Shown piece by piece: positions 35,370 through 49,400 of a DNA stretch of 64,000 nt. The position numbers and the translations under genes are program-made. This stretch comes from Pseudomonas benzenivorans (GTDB taxonomy: Bacteria > Pseudomonadota > Gammaproteobacteria > Pseudomonadales > Pseudomonadaceae). How positions within the stretch are numbered: position 1 is the first letter of the stretch; each line of letters starts with the position of its first letter. The notes under the pieces are model-generated. The model was not told the origin of the DNA. It worked only from the letters and a program-made list of their open reading frames with translations, and did not search any database. The stretch is taken from NCBI RefSeq assembly GCF_024397895.1, contig NZ_CP073346.1, forward strand, positions 1,426,001 through 1,490,000. The letters are read 5' to 3'.

Positions 35370-36467
35370 CTAACGCTTGTGGCCGGTGTCCAGCTTACGC
35401 TCCAGATTCATGGAGTAGCGGGACATGCCAAAACAGAAAATCCAGAAAATCAGCGCGGCGAACACATAGCCCTCGGTGGCCATGCCCAGCCAGGCTGGGT
35501 CGGTGGTCGCCTGCTTGATGCTGTTGAGCAGGTCGAACAGACCGATGATGATCACCAGGCTGGTGTCCTTGAACAGCGCAATGAAGGTGTTGACGATGCC
35601 GGGGATTACCAGCTTCAGCGCCTGCGGCAGAATCACCAGGCCCATCATCCGCCAATAACCCAGGCCCATGGCTGCAGCCGCCTCGTACTGCCCCTTGGGG
35701 ATGGCTTGCAGGCCACCGCGTACCACCTCGGCGATGTAGGCCGACTGGAACAGGATCACCCCGACCAGGGCGCGCACCAGCTTGTCGAAGTGCATGCCTT
35801 CAGGCAGGAACAGCGGCAGCATCACCGAGGACATGAACAGCACGGTGATCAACGGCACACCGCGCCAGAACTCGATGAACGTCACGCAGATGACGCGTAT
35901 CGCCGGCATGTCCGAGCGCCGCCCCAGTGCCAACACGATGCCCAGTGGCAGGGCGCCGACAATGCCGACCGCAGCGATCACCAGGGTCAGCATCAGGCCG
36001 CCCCACTGGCTGGTTTCCACCTCGCTCAGGCCGAAGAAGCCACCATGCAGCAGCCAGAAGGCCAGCAGCGGATAGGCGACCAGAAAGCTCAGGCCGTAAA
36101 CAGCCTTGCGCGGCATCTGCGGGATAAACAGGGGGGCCGCCCCGATCACCGCCATCCACAGCGTCAGGTCGACACGCCAACGCAGGGTCTCCGGGTAAAA
36201 GCCGTACATGAACTGGCCGAAGCGCTGCTGCACGAATACCCAGCAGGCGCCCTCCTTGGTGCAGTCCGCACGTGTGGTACCGACCCAGTTGGCGTCGAGG
36301 AACGCCCACTGAATCATCGGCGGCACGATCAGCCAGACCAGATAGATGGCGACGAAGGTCAGCAGCGTGTTGAACCAGTTGGAGAACAGGTTTGCGCGCA
36401 ACCAGCCGAGCACGCCGACGCTCAGCACCGGTGGCGGCATGTCCGGTTTGAAAGTATGAGTCTGCAT
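35370..36467 (-). CDS. aapM: General amino-acid ABC permease AapM
   Basis: A 365-residue inner-membrane permease of the HisMQ type. The N-terminal region (about 1-150) has an extra membrane part characteristic of AapM. The permease core ends with the EAA-type loop [22 protein letters not shown] (about 286-307, here split by [13 protein letters not shown] and LVILPQALK), where the ATPase docks. It lies 10 bases downstream of aapQ. Confidence 0.92.
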   Translation of the reverse strand: MQTHTFKPDMPPPVLSVGVLGWLRANLFSNWFNTLLTFVAIYLVWLIVPPMIQWAFLDANWVGTTRADCTKEGACWVFVQQRFGQFMYGFYPETLRWRVDLTLWMAVIGAAPLFIPQMPRKAVYGLSFLVAYPLLAFWLLHGGFFGLSEVETSQWGGLMLTLVIAAVGIVGALPLGIVLALGRRSDMPAIRVICVTFIEFWRGVPLITVLFMSSVMLPLFLPEGMHFDKLVRALVGVILFQSAYIAEVVRGGLQAIPKGQYEAAAAMGLGYWRMMGLVILPQALKLVIPGIVNTFIALFKDTSLVIIIGLFDLLNSIKQATTDPAWLGMATEGYVFAALIFWIFCFGMSRYSMNLERKLDTGHKR

Positions 36468-36477
36468 GGGCTGCTCC

Positions 36478-37662
36478 TTACCGCTCGATCAGCGCGATGC
36501 GCTTGTTGTACCAGTTCATCAGCATGGAGATGCTGATGCTGATCGCCAGGTACACGCTCATGGTGATGGCGATGACCTCGATCGCCTGGCCGGTCTGGTT
36601 GAGCACCGTGCCGGCGAACAGCGAGACCATGTCGGGATAACCGATGCCGGCCGCCAGGGAGGAGTTCTTCGCCAGGTTGAGGTACTGACTGGTCAGCGGC
36701 GGAATGATCACCCGCAGCGCCTGGGGGATCACCACGAAACGCAGCGTCAGGCCGCGACTCAGACCCAGGGAGTGGGCCGCCTCGCTCTGGCCATGGCTGA
36801 CCGCCATGATCCCGGAGCGCACGTTCTCGGCGATGAAGGCAGCCGTATAGATGGTCAGCGCCAGGGTCAGCGCGATCAATTCGGGGATCATCACCCAGCC
36901 GCCGCGGAAGTTGAAGCCGGCCAGCTCGGGCATGCTCCATACCAGCGGATTACCCGTCACCGCAATCGCCAGACCTGGAAGCCCGATGATCAGCGCCGCC
37001 GCAGCGATCGACACGTGGAAGACCTTGCCGGTCGCCTCGCGGCGGGCCTTGGCCCAGCGCCCGATCAGCACGGTAGCGACGATGGCGATCAGCACCGCGC
37101 CAATAAAGGTGCCGAAGGCGTCCGACGCGCCTGGCGCCGGCATATAGAGGCCGCGACTGTTGAGGAAGAAGGACTGGCCGACCTCCAGGCTCTGCCGAGG
37201 CCCGGGCAGGGACAGCATGACCGCGAAGTACCAGAAGAAGATCTGCAGCAACGGCGGAATGTTGCGGAAGGTCTCGATGTAGACCGTGGCCAGCCGGCTG
37301 ATCAGCCAGTTGTGCGACAGCCGCGCGACGCCGAGGATGAACCCCAGGATGGTCGCCAGCACGATACCGATGATCGACACCAGCAGCGTGTTGAGCAAGC
37401 CGATAACAAATACGCGTCCGTATGTATCGCTCTCGGAATAATCGATCAGGTGCTGGGCAATACCGAAGCCCGCGCTGTTGTTGAGGAAGGAAAAGCCGGA
37501 GGTGATGCCGCGCTTCTCCAGATTAGTCTGGGTGTTGTCGAACAAGTACCAGCCGATCGCGATCACGGCGATGACGGCAAGAATCTGGAATATCCATGCG
37601 CGTACCTTGGGATCGGTCCAGACCGAACCCTTGGGGTGCGAGGTATCTGCGGTGTTTTGCAT
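36478..37662 (-). CDS. aapQ: General amino-acid ABC permease AapQ
   Basis: A 394-residue inner-membrane permease pairing with AapM. It starts MQNTADTSHPKGSVW, has the long first periplasmic loop and the docking loop EAAHSLGLSRGLTLRFVVIPQA (about 285-306, split here as EAAHSLGLSRG and LTLRFVVIPQA). The ATG at 37662 is preferred to one four codons upstream; both have a GA-rich ribosome-binding site. Two hairpins separate it from aapJ, which probably lowers its expression relative to the binding protein. Confidence 0.9.
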   Translation of the reverse strand: MQNTADTSHPKGSVWTDPKVRAWIFQILAVIAVIAIGWYLFDNTQTNLEKRGITSGFSFLNNSAGFGIAQHLIDYSESDTYGRVFVIGLLNTLLVSIIGIVLATILGFILGVARLSHNWLISRLATVYIETFRNIPPLLQIFFWYFAVMLSLPGPRQSLEVGQSFFLNSRGLYMPAPGASDAFGTFIGAVLIAIVATVLIGRWAKARREATGKVFHVSIAAAALIIGLPGLAIAVTGNPLVWSMPELAGFNFRGGWVMIPELIALTLALTIYTAAFIAENVRSGIMAVSHGQSEAAHSLGLSRGLTLRFVVIPQALRVIIPPLTSQYLNLAKNSSLAAGIGYPDMVSLFAGTVLNQTGQAIEVIAITMSVYLAISISISMLMNWYNKRIALIER

Positions 37663-37684
37663 AGGAGCCCTCATGGAACTCCCC

Positions 37685-37752
37685 GGCCCGCACCGGCGGG
37701 CCAGGGGTTCACTTCACAGAACGATGCCGATGGCCCAGGACGGGCCATCGGC
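37685..37752 (-). promoter_or_regulatory. Two intercistronic hairpins between aapJ and aapQ
   Basis: A perfect 11-bp stem (37726-37736 with 37742-37752) lies directly downstream of the aapJ stop. A perfect 7-bp GC stem (37685-37691 with 37696-37702) follows before aapQ. Neither is followed by a T-run. Such hairpins usually stabilise the upstream mRNA or cause partial termination, giving more binding protein than permease. Confidence 0.7.
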
Positions 37753-37760
37753 AAGGACGG

Positions 37761-38789
37761 TCAGCGCACCGGCGGTGCGTACTGCAGACCACCTTTGTTC
37801 CACAGGGCGTTGAGGCCACGCTCGATCTTCAGCTCGCTGCCGGCACCGACGTTGCGATCGAAGCTCTCGCCGTAGTTACCCACTTGCTTGACGATCTTCA
37901 CCGCCCAGTCTTTCGGCAGCTTCAGGTCCTTGCCGAACTCACCCTCGGCGCCCAGCAGGCGAGCGATGTCCGGGTTCTTGGTCGACTTGGCCATCTCTTC
38001 GACGTTCTTCGAGTCGATGCCCAGTTCTTCGGCGTTGACCATGGCGTACAGCGACCAGCGCACGATGTCGAACCACTCCTCGTCACCCTGACGCACGACC
38101 GGCCCCAGCGGTTCCTTGGAGATTACTTCCGGCAGCACCACGTACTCTTCCGGCGCGGCCAGCTTGATGCGCTGAGCGTACAGCTGCGACTGGTCGGAGG
38201 TCAGTACGTCGCAACGACCGGCTTCCACCGACTTGGCGCTCTCGTCGGAGGTGTCGTAGGTGATCGGGGTGTACTTCATTCCGTTGGCACGGAAGTAGTC
38301 GGAGAGGTTCAGTTCGGTGGTGGTACCGGCCTGGATGCAGACGGTGGCGCCATCGAGTTCCTTGGCGCTGGAAACGCCGAGTTTCTTGTTCACCAGGAAG
38401 CCCTGGCCGTCGTAGTAGTTGACGCCGGCGAAGTTCAGGCCCAGGCCCGAGTCGCGCGAGCTGGTCCAGGTGGTGTTGCGGGAGAGGATGTCGACTTCGC
38501 CGGACTGCAGCGCGGTGAAGCGCTCCTTGGCGGTCAACGGGCTGTACTTGACCTTGGTTGCGTCGCCGAATACGGCAGCTGCCACGGCACGGCACACATC
38601 AACGTCGAGGCCCAGGTAGTTGCCTTTCTCATCCGCATAGGAGAAGCCAGGCAGACCATCACTGATACCGCACTGCACGAAGCCTTTCTTCTGCACCGCG
38701 TCCAGGGTAGCGCCCGCCTGCGCGAAGCTGCTGACCCCAAGTACGGCTGCGGTAGTCAGTACCGCCAGGGTGGATTTCACCATCTTCAT
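37761..38789 (-). CDS. aapJ: General amino-acid ABC substrate-binding protein AapJ
   Basis: A 342-residue periplasmic binding protein. The signal peptide (MKMVKSTLAVLTTAAVLGVS, cleaved after AQA near residue 24) is followed by the family 3 solute-binding fold (VQCGISDGLPGFSYADEKGN; DVDVCRAVAAAVFGD). The start at 38789 has GGAGG at good spacing; a second ATG two codons later is possible. First gene of aapJQMP. The long upstream region should carry its promoter and operators. Confidence 0.94.
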   Translation of the reverse strand: MKMVKSTLAVLTTAAVLGVSSFAQAGATLDAVQKKGFVQCGISDGLPGFSYADEKGNYLGLDVDVCRAVAAAVFGDATKVKYSPLTAKERFTALQSGEVDILSRNTTWTSSRDSGLGLNFAGVNYYDGQGFLVNKKLGVSSAKELDGATVCIQAGTTTELNLSDYFRANGMKYTPITYDTSDESAKSVEAGRCDVLTSDQSQLYAQRIKLAAPEEYVVLPEVISKEPLGPVVRQGDEEWFDIVRWSLYAMVNAEELGIDSKNVEEMAKSTKNPDIARLLGAEGEFGKDLKLPKDWAVKIVKQVGNYGESFDRNVGAGSELKIERGLNALWNKGGLQYAPPVR

Positions 38790-39945
<1,156 letters not shown>

Positions 39946-40148
39946 CCGGCGCAGAACGGCGAAGGGGTACGAACGCCGCGCGGAGGTCTACCCGAGCAGG
40001 CGCCACTGGCGCAGGGAGCGCCAAAACGTGACGCGCTAGTCATAAACCGTGGCCGCCGGCCACGCGGACAGGCACTTAGCATTGCCAGTCCCGGCTTGTC
40101 GGCATACTGTCGGGGTTGGAAATCGCCTTACAACAGGGAGTGTTTGCG

Positions 40149-40187
40149 ATGCCCACCCACTCTTATTGCCGTCCGCCCTCGCCATGA
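40149..40187 (+). CDS. Possible 12-codon leader peptide overlapping the cyclase start
   Basis: An ATG at 40149 has a GGGAG ribosome-binding site eight bases upstream. Its frame (MPTHSYCRPPSP) ends in TGA overlapping the ATG of the diguanylate cyclase as ATGA. The cyclase has no ribosome-binding site of its own, so translation could be coupled to this leader. Confidence 0.4.
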   Translation: MPTHSYCRPPSP

Positions 40188-41122
40188 ATCAGGCGCATTG
40201 GCAGGCCGACCTGCAGCACGTTCGCCAGTGGCGACTGTTCAATAACGTCGCCGCCAACTGCGTGGATCAGGTGCTCAAGGCCTTTCATGCCTGTGAGCTG
40301 GAGACGGGCGAGGTACTGCTCTCCCCCGTCAGCCGCAACCAGCACCTCTATCTGCTGATCAAGGGCCAGCTCAAGGTCTATCTCGGCTCCCTGGACAGCC
40401 ATCCGGTGTGCACCTTGGCGGTCGGCGACTGCGCCGGGGAAATCAGCTTCATCGACGACCAGGCGCCCTCGGCCTATGTGGTGGCCAGCGAACCCAGCTG
40501 CGTGCTGCGCTTGCACAGGGAGTCGATGGTCACGCTATTCCAGCAATCGCCGCAGCTGATGCACAACTTGCTCGATCTGCTTTGCCAGCGGGTACGCAGC
40601 GGTAATCGTGTGCTGCTGAACAGCGAACAGAACGCCAATATCGACACCCTCACCGGCGCCTTCAACCGCCGCTGGCTGGAGCATGTGTTCGAGCGTGAAA
40701 GCACGCGCTGCGCCTATAACCAGCAGCCGCTGAGCATGCTCATGCTGGATGTCGATCACTTCAAGGCCTACAACGACCAGCACGGTCACCTGGCCGGCGA
40801 CTTCGCCCTGTGCCTGGTCACCCAAACCTTGCGCAAGCAACTGCGCCCCAAGGACAGCCTGATTCGCTACGGCGGCGAGGAGTTCGTCATCCTGCTGCCG
40901 GAAATCGACGAAGAGGAGGCGTGGCGCATCGGCGAGCGCCTGCGTCAGGCGTTGCAACAGGTGTCCTCCTTCTATGCGCCGATCGGCGAGCTACCTGGCG
41001 TAACCCTGTCCATCGGCCTGGCACTGATGCACCAACAGGACAGCCTGCAAAGCCTGATCGCCCGGGCCGACAGCGCGCTGTACCGGGCCAAGCAGCAGGG
41101 GCGCAACTGCCTATGCAGTTGA
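40184..41122 (+). CDS. Diguanylate cyclase with cyclic-nucleotide-binding-like domain
   Basis: A 312-residue soluble protein with a CRP-like nucleotide-binding domain (about 15-130; GQLKVYLGSLDSH, GDCAGEISFID) fused to a GGDEF domain. The signature GGEEF is at about 230-234 and the ASN substrate loop region is at DHFKAYND, so c-di-GMP synthesis is expected. No DNA-binding helix-turn-helix or EAL follows. The ATG at 40184 matches the first plausible residue; the open frame continues upstream without support. Confidence 0.87.
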   Translation: MNQAHWQADLQHVRQWRLFNNVAANCVDQVLKAFHACELETGEVLLSPVSRNQHLYLLIKGQLKVYLGSLDSHPVCTLAVGDCAGEISFIDDQAPSAYVVASEPSCVLRLHRESMVTLFQQSPQLMHNLLDLLCQRVRSGNRVLLNSEQNANIDTLTGAFNRRWLEHVFERESTRCAYNQQPLSMLMLDVDHFKAYNDQHGHLAGDFALCLVTQTLRKQLRPKDSLIRYGGEEFVILLPEIDEEEAWRIGERLRQALQQVSSFYAPIGELPGVTLSIGLALMHQQDSLQSLIARADSALYRAKQQGRNCLCS

Positions 41123-41279
41123 GCCAGGACGGGTTAGGTCGCAAGCCGCGCACAGGCTCGAGCAGTCGGCGTTCTTTATATCGTCATCCAGCGCCATTCA
41201 ACTGGCCGGCGTTCGCATTCACCCGTCGCCGAACTCTTGTAGAGTGCCCGGCATAACAAAAAGCCTGGATGGCCTGCTC

Positions 41280-42440
41280 ATGCGCAAACTGCTGATCGCC
41301 CTGCTGCTTCTGGCGCTTTCGACCCTCGTCTTCTTCAGCCTGCCGCACCTGCTCGATCGCACGCTGAACAGCGTCGCCAGTGCGCCGCCCTACCCGACCG
41401 GCGAACCCGCCAGACAATTGCATGAGCAGCTGTTCGTCGCCGACCTGCACGACGATGCGCTGCTGTGGCAGCGCGACCCGCTCGAGCGCCATGACTATGG
41501 CCACTCCGACCTACCGCGCCAGCTCGATGGCCGCGTGGCGCTGCAGGTGTTCTCCACCGTGACCAAGTCTCCGCGCGGGCTCAACTACGAGAGCAACGGC
41601 GCCGACAGCGACAACATCACCCTGCTGGCCATGGCCCAGCGTTGGCCCAAGGCCACCTGGGACAGCCTGCTGCAGCGCGCGCTGTACCAGGCCGGCAAGC
41701 TGCAACAGGCGGCAGCCGATAGTCATGGACGCTTGGTGCTGATCCGCTCTCGCGGCGATTTAGCCGCCTTCATCCGGGCCTGGCACCAGGACCCGCAGCG
41801 GGTCGCGGCGCTGCTGGCCACCGAGGGACTGCACCCGCTGGAGGGCCGCCTGGAGAACCTCGACCGGCTATACGACGCCGGCTTTCGCATCGCTGGCCTG
41901 ACCCACTTCTTCGACAACGAAGTCGGCGGCTCGGCCCACGGCCTGGACAAGGGTGGCCTGACGCCCCTGGGCCGCCAGGTCATCAGGCGCCTGGAGGACA
42001 AGGCGATGTTGATCGACCTGGCCCACGCCTCCCGCGCGCTGATCGACGACGTGCTGGCCATGGCCCAACGCCCGCTGCTGGTCTCCCATACCGGCGTCGA
42101 AGGCACCTGTCCCGGCACGCGCAACCTCAGCGACCGGCACCTCAAAGCCATTGCCGCCACCGGCGGGGTGGTCGGCATCGGCTACTGGGACACGGCCGTC
42201 TGCGCCACCTCGGTGGAGGCCATCGTCCAGGCCATCCGCTACAGCGCCGAGCTGATCGGCGTCGAGCATGTCGCCCTCGGCTCGGACTTCAACGGCACCG
42301 TGCACACGCCCTTCGATGTCACGGGCCTGGTGCAGCTGACCGAGGGCCTGCTGGCGGCCGGTTTCAGCCACGCCGAAATCGCCGCGATCATGGGCGGCAA
42401 TGTCCAGCGCCTGCTGCTCGCCAGCCTGCCGCAGGACTGA
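41280..42440 (+). CDS. Membrane dipeptidase (peptidase M19 family)
   Basis: A 386-residue secreted or anchored zinc dipeptidase. An N-terminal hydrophobic segment (about 4-22) precedes the M19 metal motif FVADLHDDAL (H-x-D type, about 55-64). Later motifs include LTHFFDNEVGGSAHG, DLAHASRALIDDVL and the VSHTGVEGTCPGTRNLSDRH region. M19 enzymes hydrolyse dipeptides, including D-containing ones. The ATG at 41280 begins a typical signal anchor. Confidence 0.88.
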   Translation: MRKLLIALLLLALSTLVFFSLPHLLDRTLNSVASAPPYPTGEPARQLHEQLFVADLHDDALLWQRDPLERHDYGHSDLPRQLDGRVALQVFSTVTKSPRGLNYESNGADSDNITLLAMAQRWPKATWDSLLQRALYQAGKLQQAAADSHGRLVLIRSRGDLAAFIRAWHQDPQRVAALLATEGLHPLEGRLENLDRLYDAGFRIAGLTHFFDNEVGGSAHGLDKGGLTPLGRQVIRRLEDKAMLIDLAHASRALIDDVLAMAQRPLLVSHTGVEGTCPGTRNLSDRHLKAIAATGGVVGIGYWDTAVCATSVEAIVQAIRYSAELIGVEHVALGSDFNGTVHTPFDVTGLVQLTEGLLAAGFSHAEIAAIMGGNVQRLLLASLPQD

Positions 42441-42572
42441 CCGAGGAGCCCGCCACGCGCTCTTCAGGCCCGGGGCGCAGCGGGCATTGACAAGTGCGCC
42501 CGGCATGGTACTTCGCCGCGCCCGCTTCTTGCTTTACACTGGCCGCCGTTCACTCCTTAACCAATTGATGAG

Positions 42573-44036
42573 ATGACCGTGCTCAAAGCACTCAAGAAAA
42601 TGTTCGGCAAAGCCGAAGGCGAGCAGCCCAGCACGCCCGCCACACCCGCAACGCCTCGTGGCAACGACGCCTCGCACGAAACAGCCAGCCGCCCCGCCAA
42701 GCCCAAGCGCACCGAAGACGTGGCGCCCTCCACCGCTGCCGGCGAAGAACCTGCGAGCAAACCGGCCAAGCCGCCCCGCAGCGACAAGCCGCGCCGTGAG
42801 CGTCCGGCCAAACCCGTCGACACCTGGAAGCTGGAAGACTTCAAGGTCGAGCCGGCCGAAGGCAAGACCCGCTTCCATGATTTCAAGCTCGCCCCCGAGC
42901 TGATGCACGCGATCCACGACCTCGGCTTTCCCTATTGCACGCCGATCCAGGCCGGCGTACTGGGTTACACCCTCAAGGGTCAGGACGCCATCGGCCGCGC
43001 CCAGACCGGCACGGGAAAGACCGCGGCGTTCCTGATCTCGATCATCACCCAGCTGCTGCAGACCCCGCCGCCGAGAGAGCGCTACATGGGCGAGCCGCGG
43101 GCGCTGATCATCGCGCCGACCCGCGAGCTGGTGGTGCAGATCGCCAAGGACGCCACCGAGCTGAACAAGTACACCGGGCTCAACGTCATGCAGTTCGTCG
43201 GCGGCATGGACTTCGACAAGCAGCTCAAGCAACTGGAGTCGCGCTTCTGCGACATCCTGGTCGCCACCCCCGGCCGCCTGCTGGACTTCAACCAGCGCGG
43301 CGAGGTGCACCTGGACATGGTCGAGGTGATGGTGCTCGACGAAGCCGACCGCATGCTCGACATGGGCTTCATTCCCCAGGTCCGCCAGATCATCCGTCAG
43401 ACCCCGATGAAGGGCGAGCGCCAGACCCTGCTGTTCTCCGCCACCTTCACCGAAGACGTGATGAACCTGGCCAAGCAATGGACGATCGACCCGGCCATCG
43501 TCGAGATCGAGCCGGAAAACGTCGCCAGCGAAACCGTCGAGCAGCACGTCTACGCCGTCGCCGGCGCCGACAAGTACAAGCTGCTGTACAACCTGATCAC
43601 CCAGAACGACTGGAGCCGGGTCATGGTCTTCGCCAACCGCAAGGACGAGGTGCGGCGCATCGAAGAGCGCCTGACCCGCGACGGCATCAGCGCCGTGCAG
43701 ATGTCCGGCGACGTGCCGCAGCACAAGCGCATCCGTGCCCTGGAAGGTTTCCGCGAAGGCAAGATCAAGGTCATGGTGGCCACCGACGTGGCCGGCCGCG
43801 GCATCCACGTCGAAGGCATCAGCCACGTGATCAACTTCACCCTGCCGGAAGATCCGGACGATTACGTGCACCGCATCGGCCGTACCGGCCGCGCCGGTAC
43901 CAGCGGCACCTCGATCAGCTTCGCCGGCGAGGACGACGCCTTCGCCCTGCCACCGATCGAAGAGCTGCTCGGCCGCAAGATCAACTGCGAAATGCCGCCG
44001 GACGAGCTGCTCAAGCCGGTGCCGCGCAAGCACTGA
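42573..44036 (+). CDS. rhlB: ATP-dependent RNA helicase RhlB
   Basis: A 487-residue DEAD-box helicase. A long, basic, low-complexity N-terminal extension (about 1-80) precedes the core with Q-motif, Walker A AQTGTGKT (143-150), DEAD (256-259), SAT in LLFSATF, and the [10 protein letters not shown] motif. RhlB works with RNase E and PNPase in mRNA decay. The N-terminal extension is longer than in E. coli RhlB but usual for pseudomonads. An intrinsic terminator follows. Confidence 0.92.
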   Translation: MTVLKALKKMFGKAEGEQPSTPATPATPRGNDASHETASRPAKPKRTEDVAPSTAAGEEPASKPAKPPRSDKPRRERPAKPVDTWKLEDFKVEPAEGKTRFHDFKLAPELMHAIHDLGFPYCTPIQAGVLGYTLKGQDAIGRAQTGTGKTAAFLISIITQLLQTPPPRERYMGEPRALIIAPTRELVVQIAKDATELNKYTGLNVMQFVGGMDFDKQLKQLESRFCDILVATPGRLLDFNQRGEVHLDMVEVMVLDEADRMLDMGFIPQVRQIIRQTPMKGERQTLLFSATFTEDVMNLAKQWTIDPAIVEIEPENVASETVEQHVYAVAGADKYKLLYNLITQNDWSRVMVFANRKDEVRRIEERLTRDGISAVQMSGDVPQHKRIRALEGFREGKIKVMVATDVAGRGIHVEGISHVINFTLPEDPDDYVHRIGRTGRAGTSGTSISFAGEDDAFALPPIEELLGRKINCEMPPDELLKPVPRKH

Positions 44037-44046
44037 CGGCCCATGC

Positions 44047-44076
44047 AAAAAGGCGAAGCGGATGCTTCGCCTTTTT
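44047..44076 (+). terminator. Intrinsic terminator of rhlB
   Basis: A 13-bp perfect stem (AAAAAGGCGAAGC) with loop GGAT and a run of T residues, 11 bases after the rhlB stop. Confidence 0.92.
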
Positions 44077-44130
44077 TGTGCCCCGCAGCGGCGCAACCGG
44101 CGTCCATCAGGGAAAGGGAGGACCCACAGC

Positions 44131-46816
<2,686 letters not shown>

Positions 46817-46818
46817 GC

Positions 46819-47067
46819 TCAGCCTCCGGTCACGGTGGGGAAAAAGGCCACTTCATCGCCCTCTTCCAGGGGTTCGTCGAGGCTGCACAACTCCTGGTTG
46901 CGCGCACACATCAGGTTCTGCTCGGCCAGCACCTCCCACACCCCGCCGCGGGCCAGCAGGTGCCGACGCAGGTCGTCGAGGGTGGCGAAGTCCTGACTGT
47001 CGCGCAACTGCTCGCCATCCAGGCCCAGCGCCTCGCGGTAGCGGGCGAAATACTGCACACGGATCAT
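46819..47067 (-). CDS. moaD: Molybdopterin synthase small subunit MoaD
   Basis: An 82-residue ubiquitin-like sulfur carrier starting [20 protein letters not shown] and ending in the essential Gly-Gly (FFPTVTGG). It forms molybdopterin synthase with MoaE, two bases downstream. The start overlaps the moaC stop as ATGA. A longer upstream frame has no support. Confidence 0.94.
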   Translation of the reverse strand: MIRVQYFARYREALGLDGEQLRDSQDFATLDDLRRHLLARGGVWEVLAEQNLMCARNQELCSLDEPLEEGDEVAFFPTVTGG

Positions 47068-47540
47068 TGTTCGTCCTCGGCCAGGAAGTGGCCGCTCTTG
47101 CCGCCGAGCTTCTCCAGCAGGCGCACGCTTTCGATGACCATGCCACGGTCCACGGCCTTGCACATGTCGTATATCGTCAGCGCGGCGACGCTGGCGGCGG
47201 TCAGCGCTTCCATTTCCACCCCGGTCTGCCCGGTCAGCTTGCAGCGCGCGCTGATGCGCACCGCATCGCTACCCTCGGCGGACAGCTCGACCTTGACGCT
47301 GGTGAGCATCAGCGGATGGCACAGGGGGATCAGGTCCGAAGTCTTCTTCGCCGCCTGGATGCCGGCGATACGCGCGACGGCAAACACGTCGCCCTTGGGG
47401 TGATCGCCGTCGACGATCATCTGCAGGGTCTGCGGGCGCATGCGCACCCGGGCTTCGGCCACCGCTTCACGGACGGTCAGCGCTTTGTCGCTGACGTCGA
47501 CCATATTGGCGCGACCTTGGGAATCGAGATGGGTTAACAC
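47064..47540 (-). CDS. moaC: Cyclic pyranopterin monophosphate synthase MoaC
   Basis: MoaC converts the MoaA product to cyclic pyranopterin monophosphate, the first steps of molybdenum cofactor synthesis. The 158-residue product has the conserved NMVDVSDK (about 12-19), IPLCHPL (about 73-79), and [20 protein letters not shown] (about 112-131) motifs. The start is GTG at 47540 with GGAG nine bases upstream; an upstream frame opening at 47642 is rejected. moaA is not in the window. Confidence 0.94.
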   Translation of the reverse strand: MLTHLDSQGRANMVDVSDKALTVREAVAEARVRMRPQTLQMIVDGDHPKGDVFAVARIAGIQAAKKTSDLIPLCHPLMLTSVKVELSAEGSDAVRISARCKLTGQTGVEMEALTAASVAALTIYDMCKAVDRGMVIESVRLLEKLGGKSGHFLAEDEQ

Positions 47541-47649
47541 AGCGTTGCTCCAGGCGGGTATCGGCCGATTGTAAACCTGCGAGTCAGGTTTCGGCACCTG
47601 TGAATGCCAGGGATCGGGTAATGGATGCAGCGCGGGGGGCAAACACAGC

Positions 47650-47674
47650 CGCGCCGGGCAATGCCCGGCGCGGT
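47650..47674 (-). terminator. GC-rich hairpin after phoH
   Basis: An 11-bp perfect GC stem (CCGCGCCGGGC) with loop AAT lies 20 bases after the phoH stop. It is followed only by a short T-containing stretch, so it is a probable but not textbook terminator. Confidence 0.55.
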
Positions 47675-47693
47675 GGATGGAGAGGAGGCTTTG

Positions 47694-49085
47694 CTACATG
47701 TGGCTTTCGGCGAACTCGGCGAGAATCGAGCGCGGCACCCCTTGCAGGGTGATGTGCACGCCATGTTCGAAGTCCTTGAAGCGCTCGGTAAGGTAGGTCA
47801 GGCCGGAACTCGGCGCCGACAGGTAGGGCGTATCGATCTGCGCCAGGTTACCCAGGCAGACCACCTTGGAGCCGCTGCCGGCGCGGGTGATGATGGTCTT
47901 CATCTGGTGCGGGGTGAGGTTCTGACACTCGTCGATAAGGATCAGACTCTGCTGGAAACTGCGCCCGCGAATGTAGTTCAGCGATTTGAACTGCAGCGGC
48001 ACCTTTTGCAGGATGTAGTCGACGCTGCCGTGGGTGTTCTCATCCTCCATATGCAGCGCTTCCAGGTTGTCGGTGATGGCGCCGAGCCAGGGCTCCATCT
48101 TCTCCGCCTCGGTGCCGGGCAGGAAGCCGATCTCCTGGTCCAGCCCCTGCACGCTGCGGGTGGCGATGATGCGCCGGTAACGCTTGCTCACCATGGTCTG
48201 CTCGATGGCCGCGGCCAGGGCCAGGATGGTCTTGCCCGAACCGGCGGCGCCGGACAGGTTGACCAGGTGGATGTCCGGGTCGAGCAGGGCATAGAGCGCC
48301 AGGGCCTGGTAAATGTCGCGCGGGCGCAGGCCCCAGGCCTCCTGGTGCATCAAGGGTTCCTGGTGCAGGTCGAGGATCACCAGTTCACTGGCTTCGATGC
48401 CCTTGATCCAGCCGACGAAGCCCTGCCCGTCGACGATGAACTCGTTGACATGCACCGCCGGCAGGTTGTCGATCAGCTGGACCCGGTGCCAGGTACGGCC
48501 GTGATCCTGATGGGTTTCCACGGTGCTCACTCGGTCCCAGAACGAACCCTCCATGCTGTGATAGCCCTGGGACAGCAGGGACACGTCGTCGACCAACTGG
48601 TCGGTGTGGTAGTCCTCCGAATCGATGCCGCAGGCCCGCGCCTTCAGGCGCATGTTGATGTCCTTGGTCACCAGCACCACGGCCACCCCGGGACGCCGCG
48701 ACTTGAGCTCGACCAGCTGGTTGATGATCTTGTTGTCGTTGAGGTCTTCCGGCAGCCAGGTGATCGGCGAAGCGCTCTTGCTCATGAGAATCGACAGGAA
48801 CCCGCAGGGCCCGCTCTTCTCTCGCTGAATGGGTACGCCAAGCTCAACTTCGTCGGGCGCGGCACTGCCGAGAATCTTGTCGATCAGGCGGATCGCCTGA
48901 CGGCATTCGGCGGCGACGCCTGCCTTTCCGGTCTTCAGCTTGTCCAGTTCCTCCAGCACGGTCATCGGAATGGCCACGTGGTGTTCCTGAAAATTCAGCA
49001 ACGCATTGGGGTCGTGGATCAGGACATTGGTGTCGAGAGCGTAAAGGGTCGGAGCGGTGGGCTTGGTGCGTCCATGGTCATCCAT
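47694..49085 (-). CDS. PIN-PhoH fusion ATPase (PhoH family)
   Basis: A 463-residue protein with an N-terminal PIN ribonuclease domain (about 10-150; LYALDTNVLIHDPNALL with the first acidic residue, PMTVLEELDKLK) and a C-terminal PhoH-type P-loop ATPase (Walker A GAAGSGKT near 270, Walker B ILIDECQNLTPHQMK). It has the domain order of YlaK/PhoH2 proteins, which have RNA helicase and nuclease activity. The gene has its own upstream region of some 300 bases. Confidence 0.9.
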   Translation of the reverse strand: MDDHGRTKPTAPTLYALDTNVLIHDPNALLNFQEHHVAIPMTVLEELDKLKTGKAGVAAECRQAIRLIDKILGSAAPDEVELGVPIQREKSGPCGFLSILMSKSASPITWLPEDLNDNKIINQLVELKSRRPGVAVVLVTKDINMRLKARACGIDSEDYHTDQLVDDVSLLSQGYHSMEGSFWDRVSTVETHQDHGRTWHRVQLIDNLPAVHVNEFIVDGQGFVGWIKGIEASELVILDLHQEPLMHQEAWGLRPRDIYQALALYALLDPDIHLVNLSGAAGSGKTILALAAAIEQTMVSKRYRRIIATRSVQGLDQEIGFLPGTEAEKMEPWLGAITDNLEALHMEDENTHGSVDYILQKVPLQFKSLNYIRGRSFQQSLILIDECQNLTPHQMKTIITRAGSGSKVVCLGNLAQIDTPYLSAPSSGLTYLTERFKDFEHGVHITLQGVPRSILAEFAESHM

Positions 49086-49400
49086 ACGCGGTCACCTTCT
49101 TCTAGTAGCCATGCGACGGAATGCCAGTGCAGCGCTCCGCCGCGGGAGGCCGCCGACGACTCAGTTTGGGGCTGAGGAGGTGCAAGCAGGATGAGGGTCG
49201 AAGGACGCCACCTGTCTGCAGGGTTCGGCGGTCTTGCCTTTTTAATTACTCCAAAAAAGATGACAGGCAAACGATCTTTTCAGTTTTTTTAACTTTATTT
49301 TGCCTCACGACGAATAGTGCTTGGCGAGCCCCCCCTGCCTCGTTAAAGTCGTAAGTCCTATCGGCTCAATTGACGCCAAAAAACGCACTTTCTGCGTATT
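49086..49400. other. Intergenic region upstream of phoH
   Basis: About 315 bases. The middle is AT-richer than its surroundings (around 49235-49320, with T-runs), consistent with a promoter region for phoH or the end of the dmeF transcript. No ORF or clear operator is visible. Confidence 0.45.
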
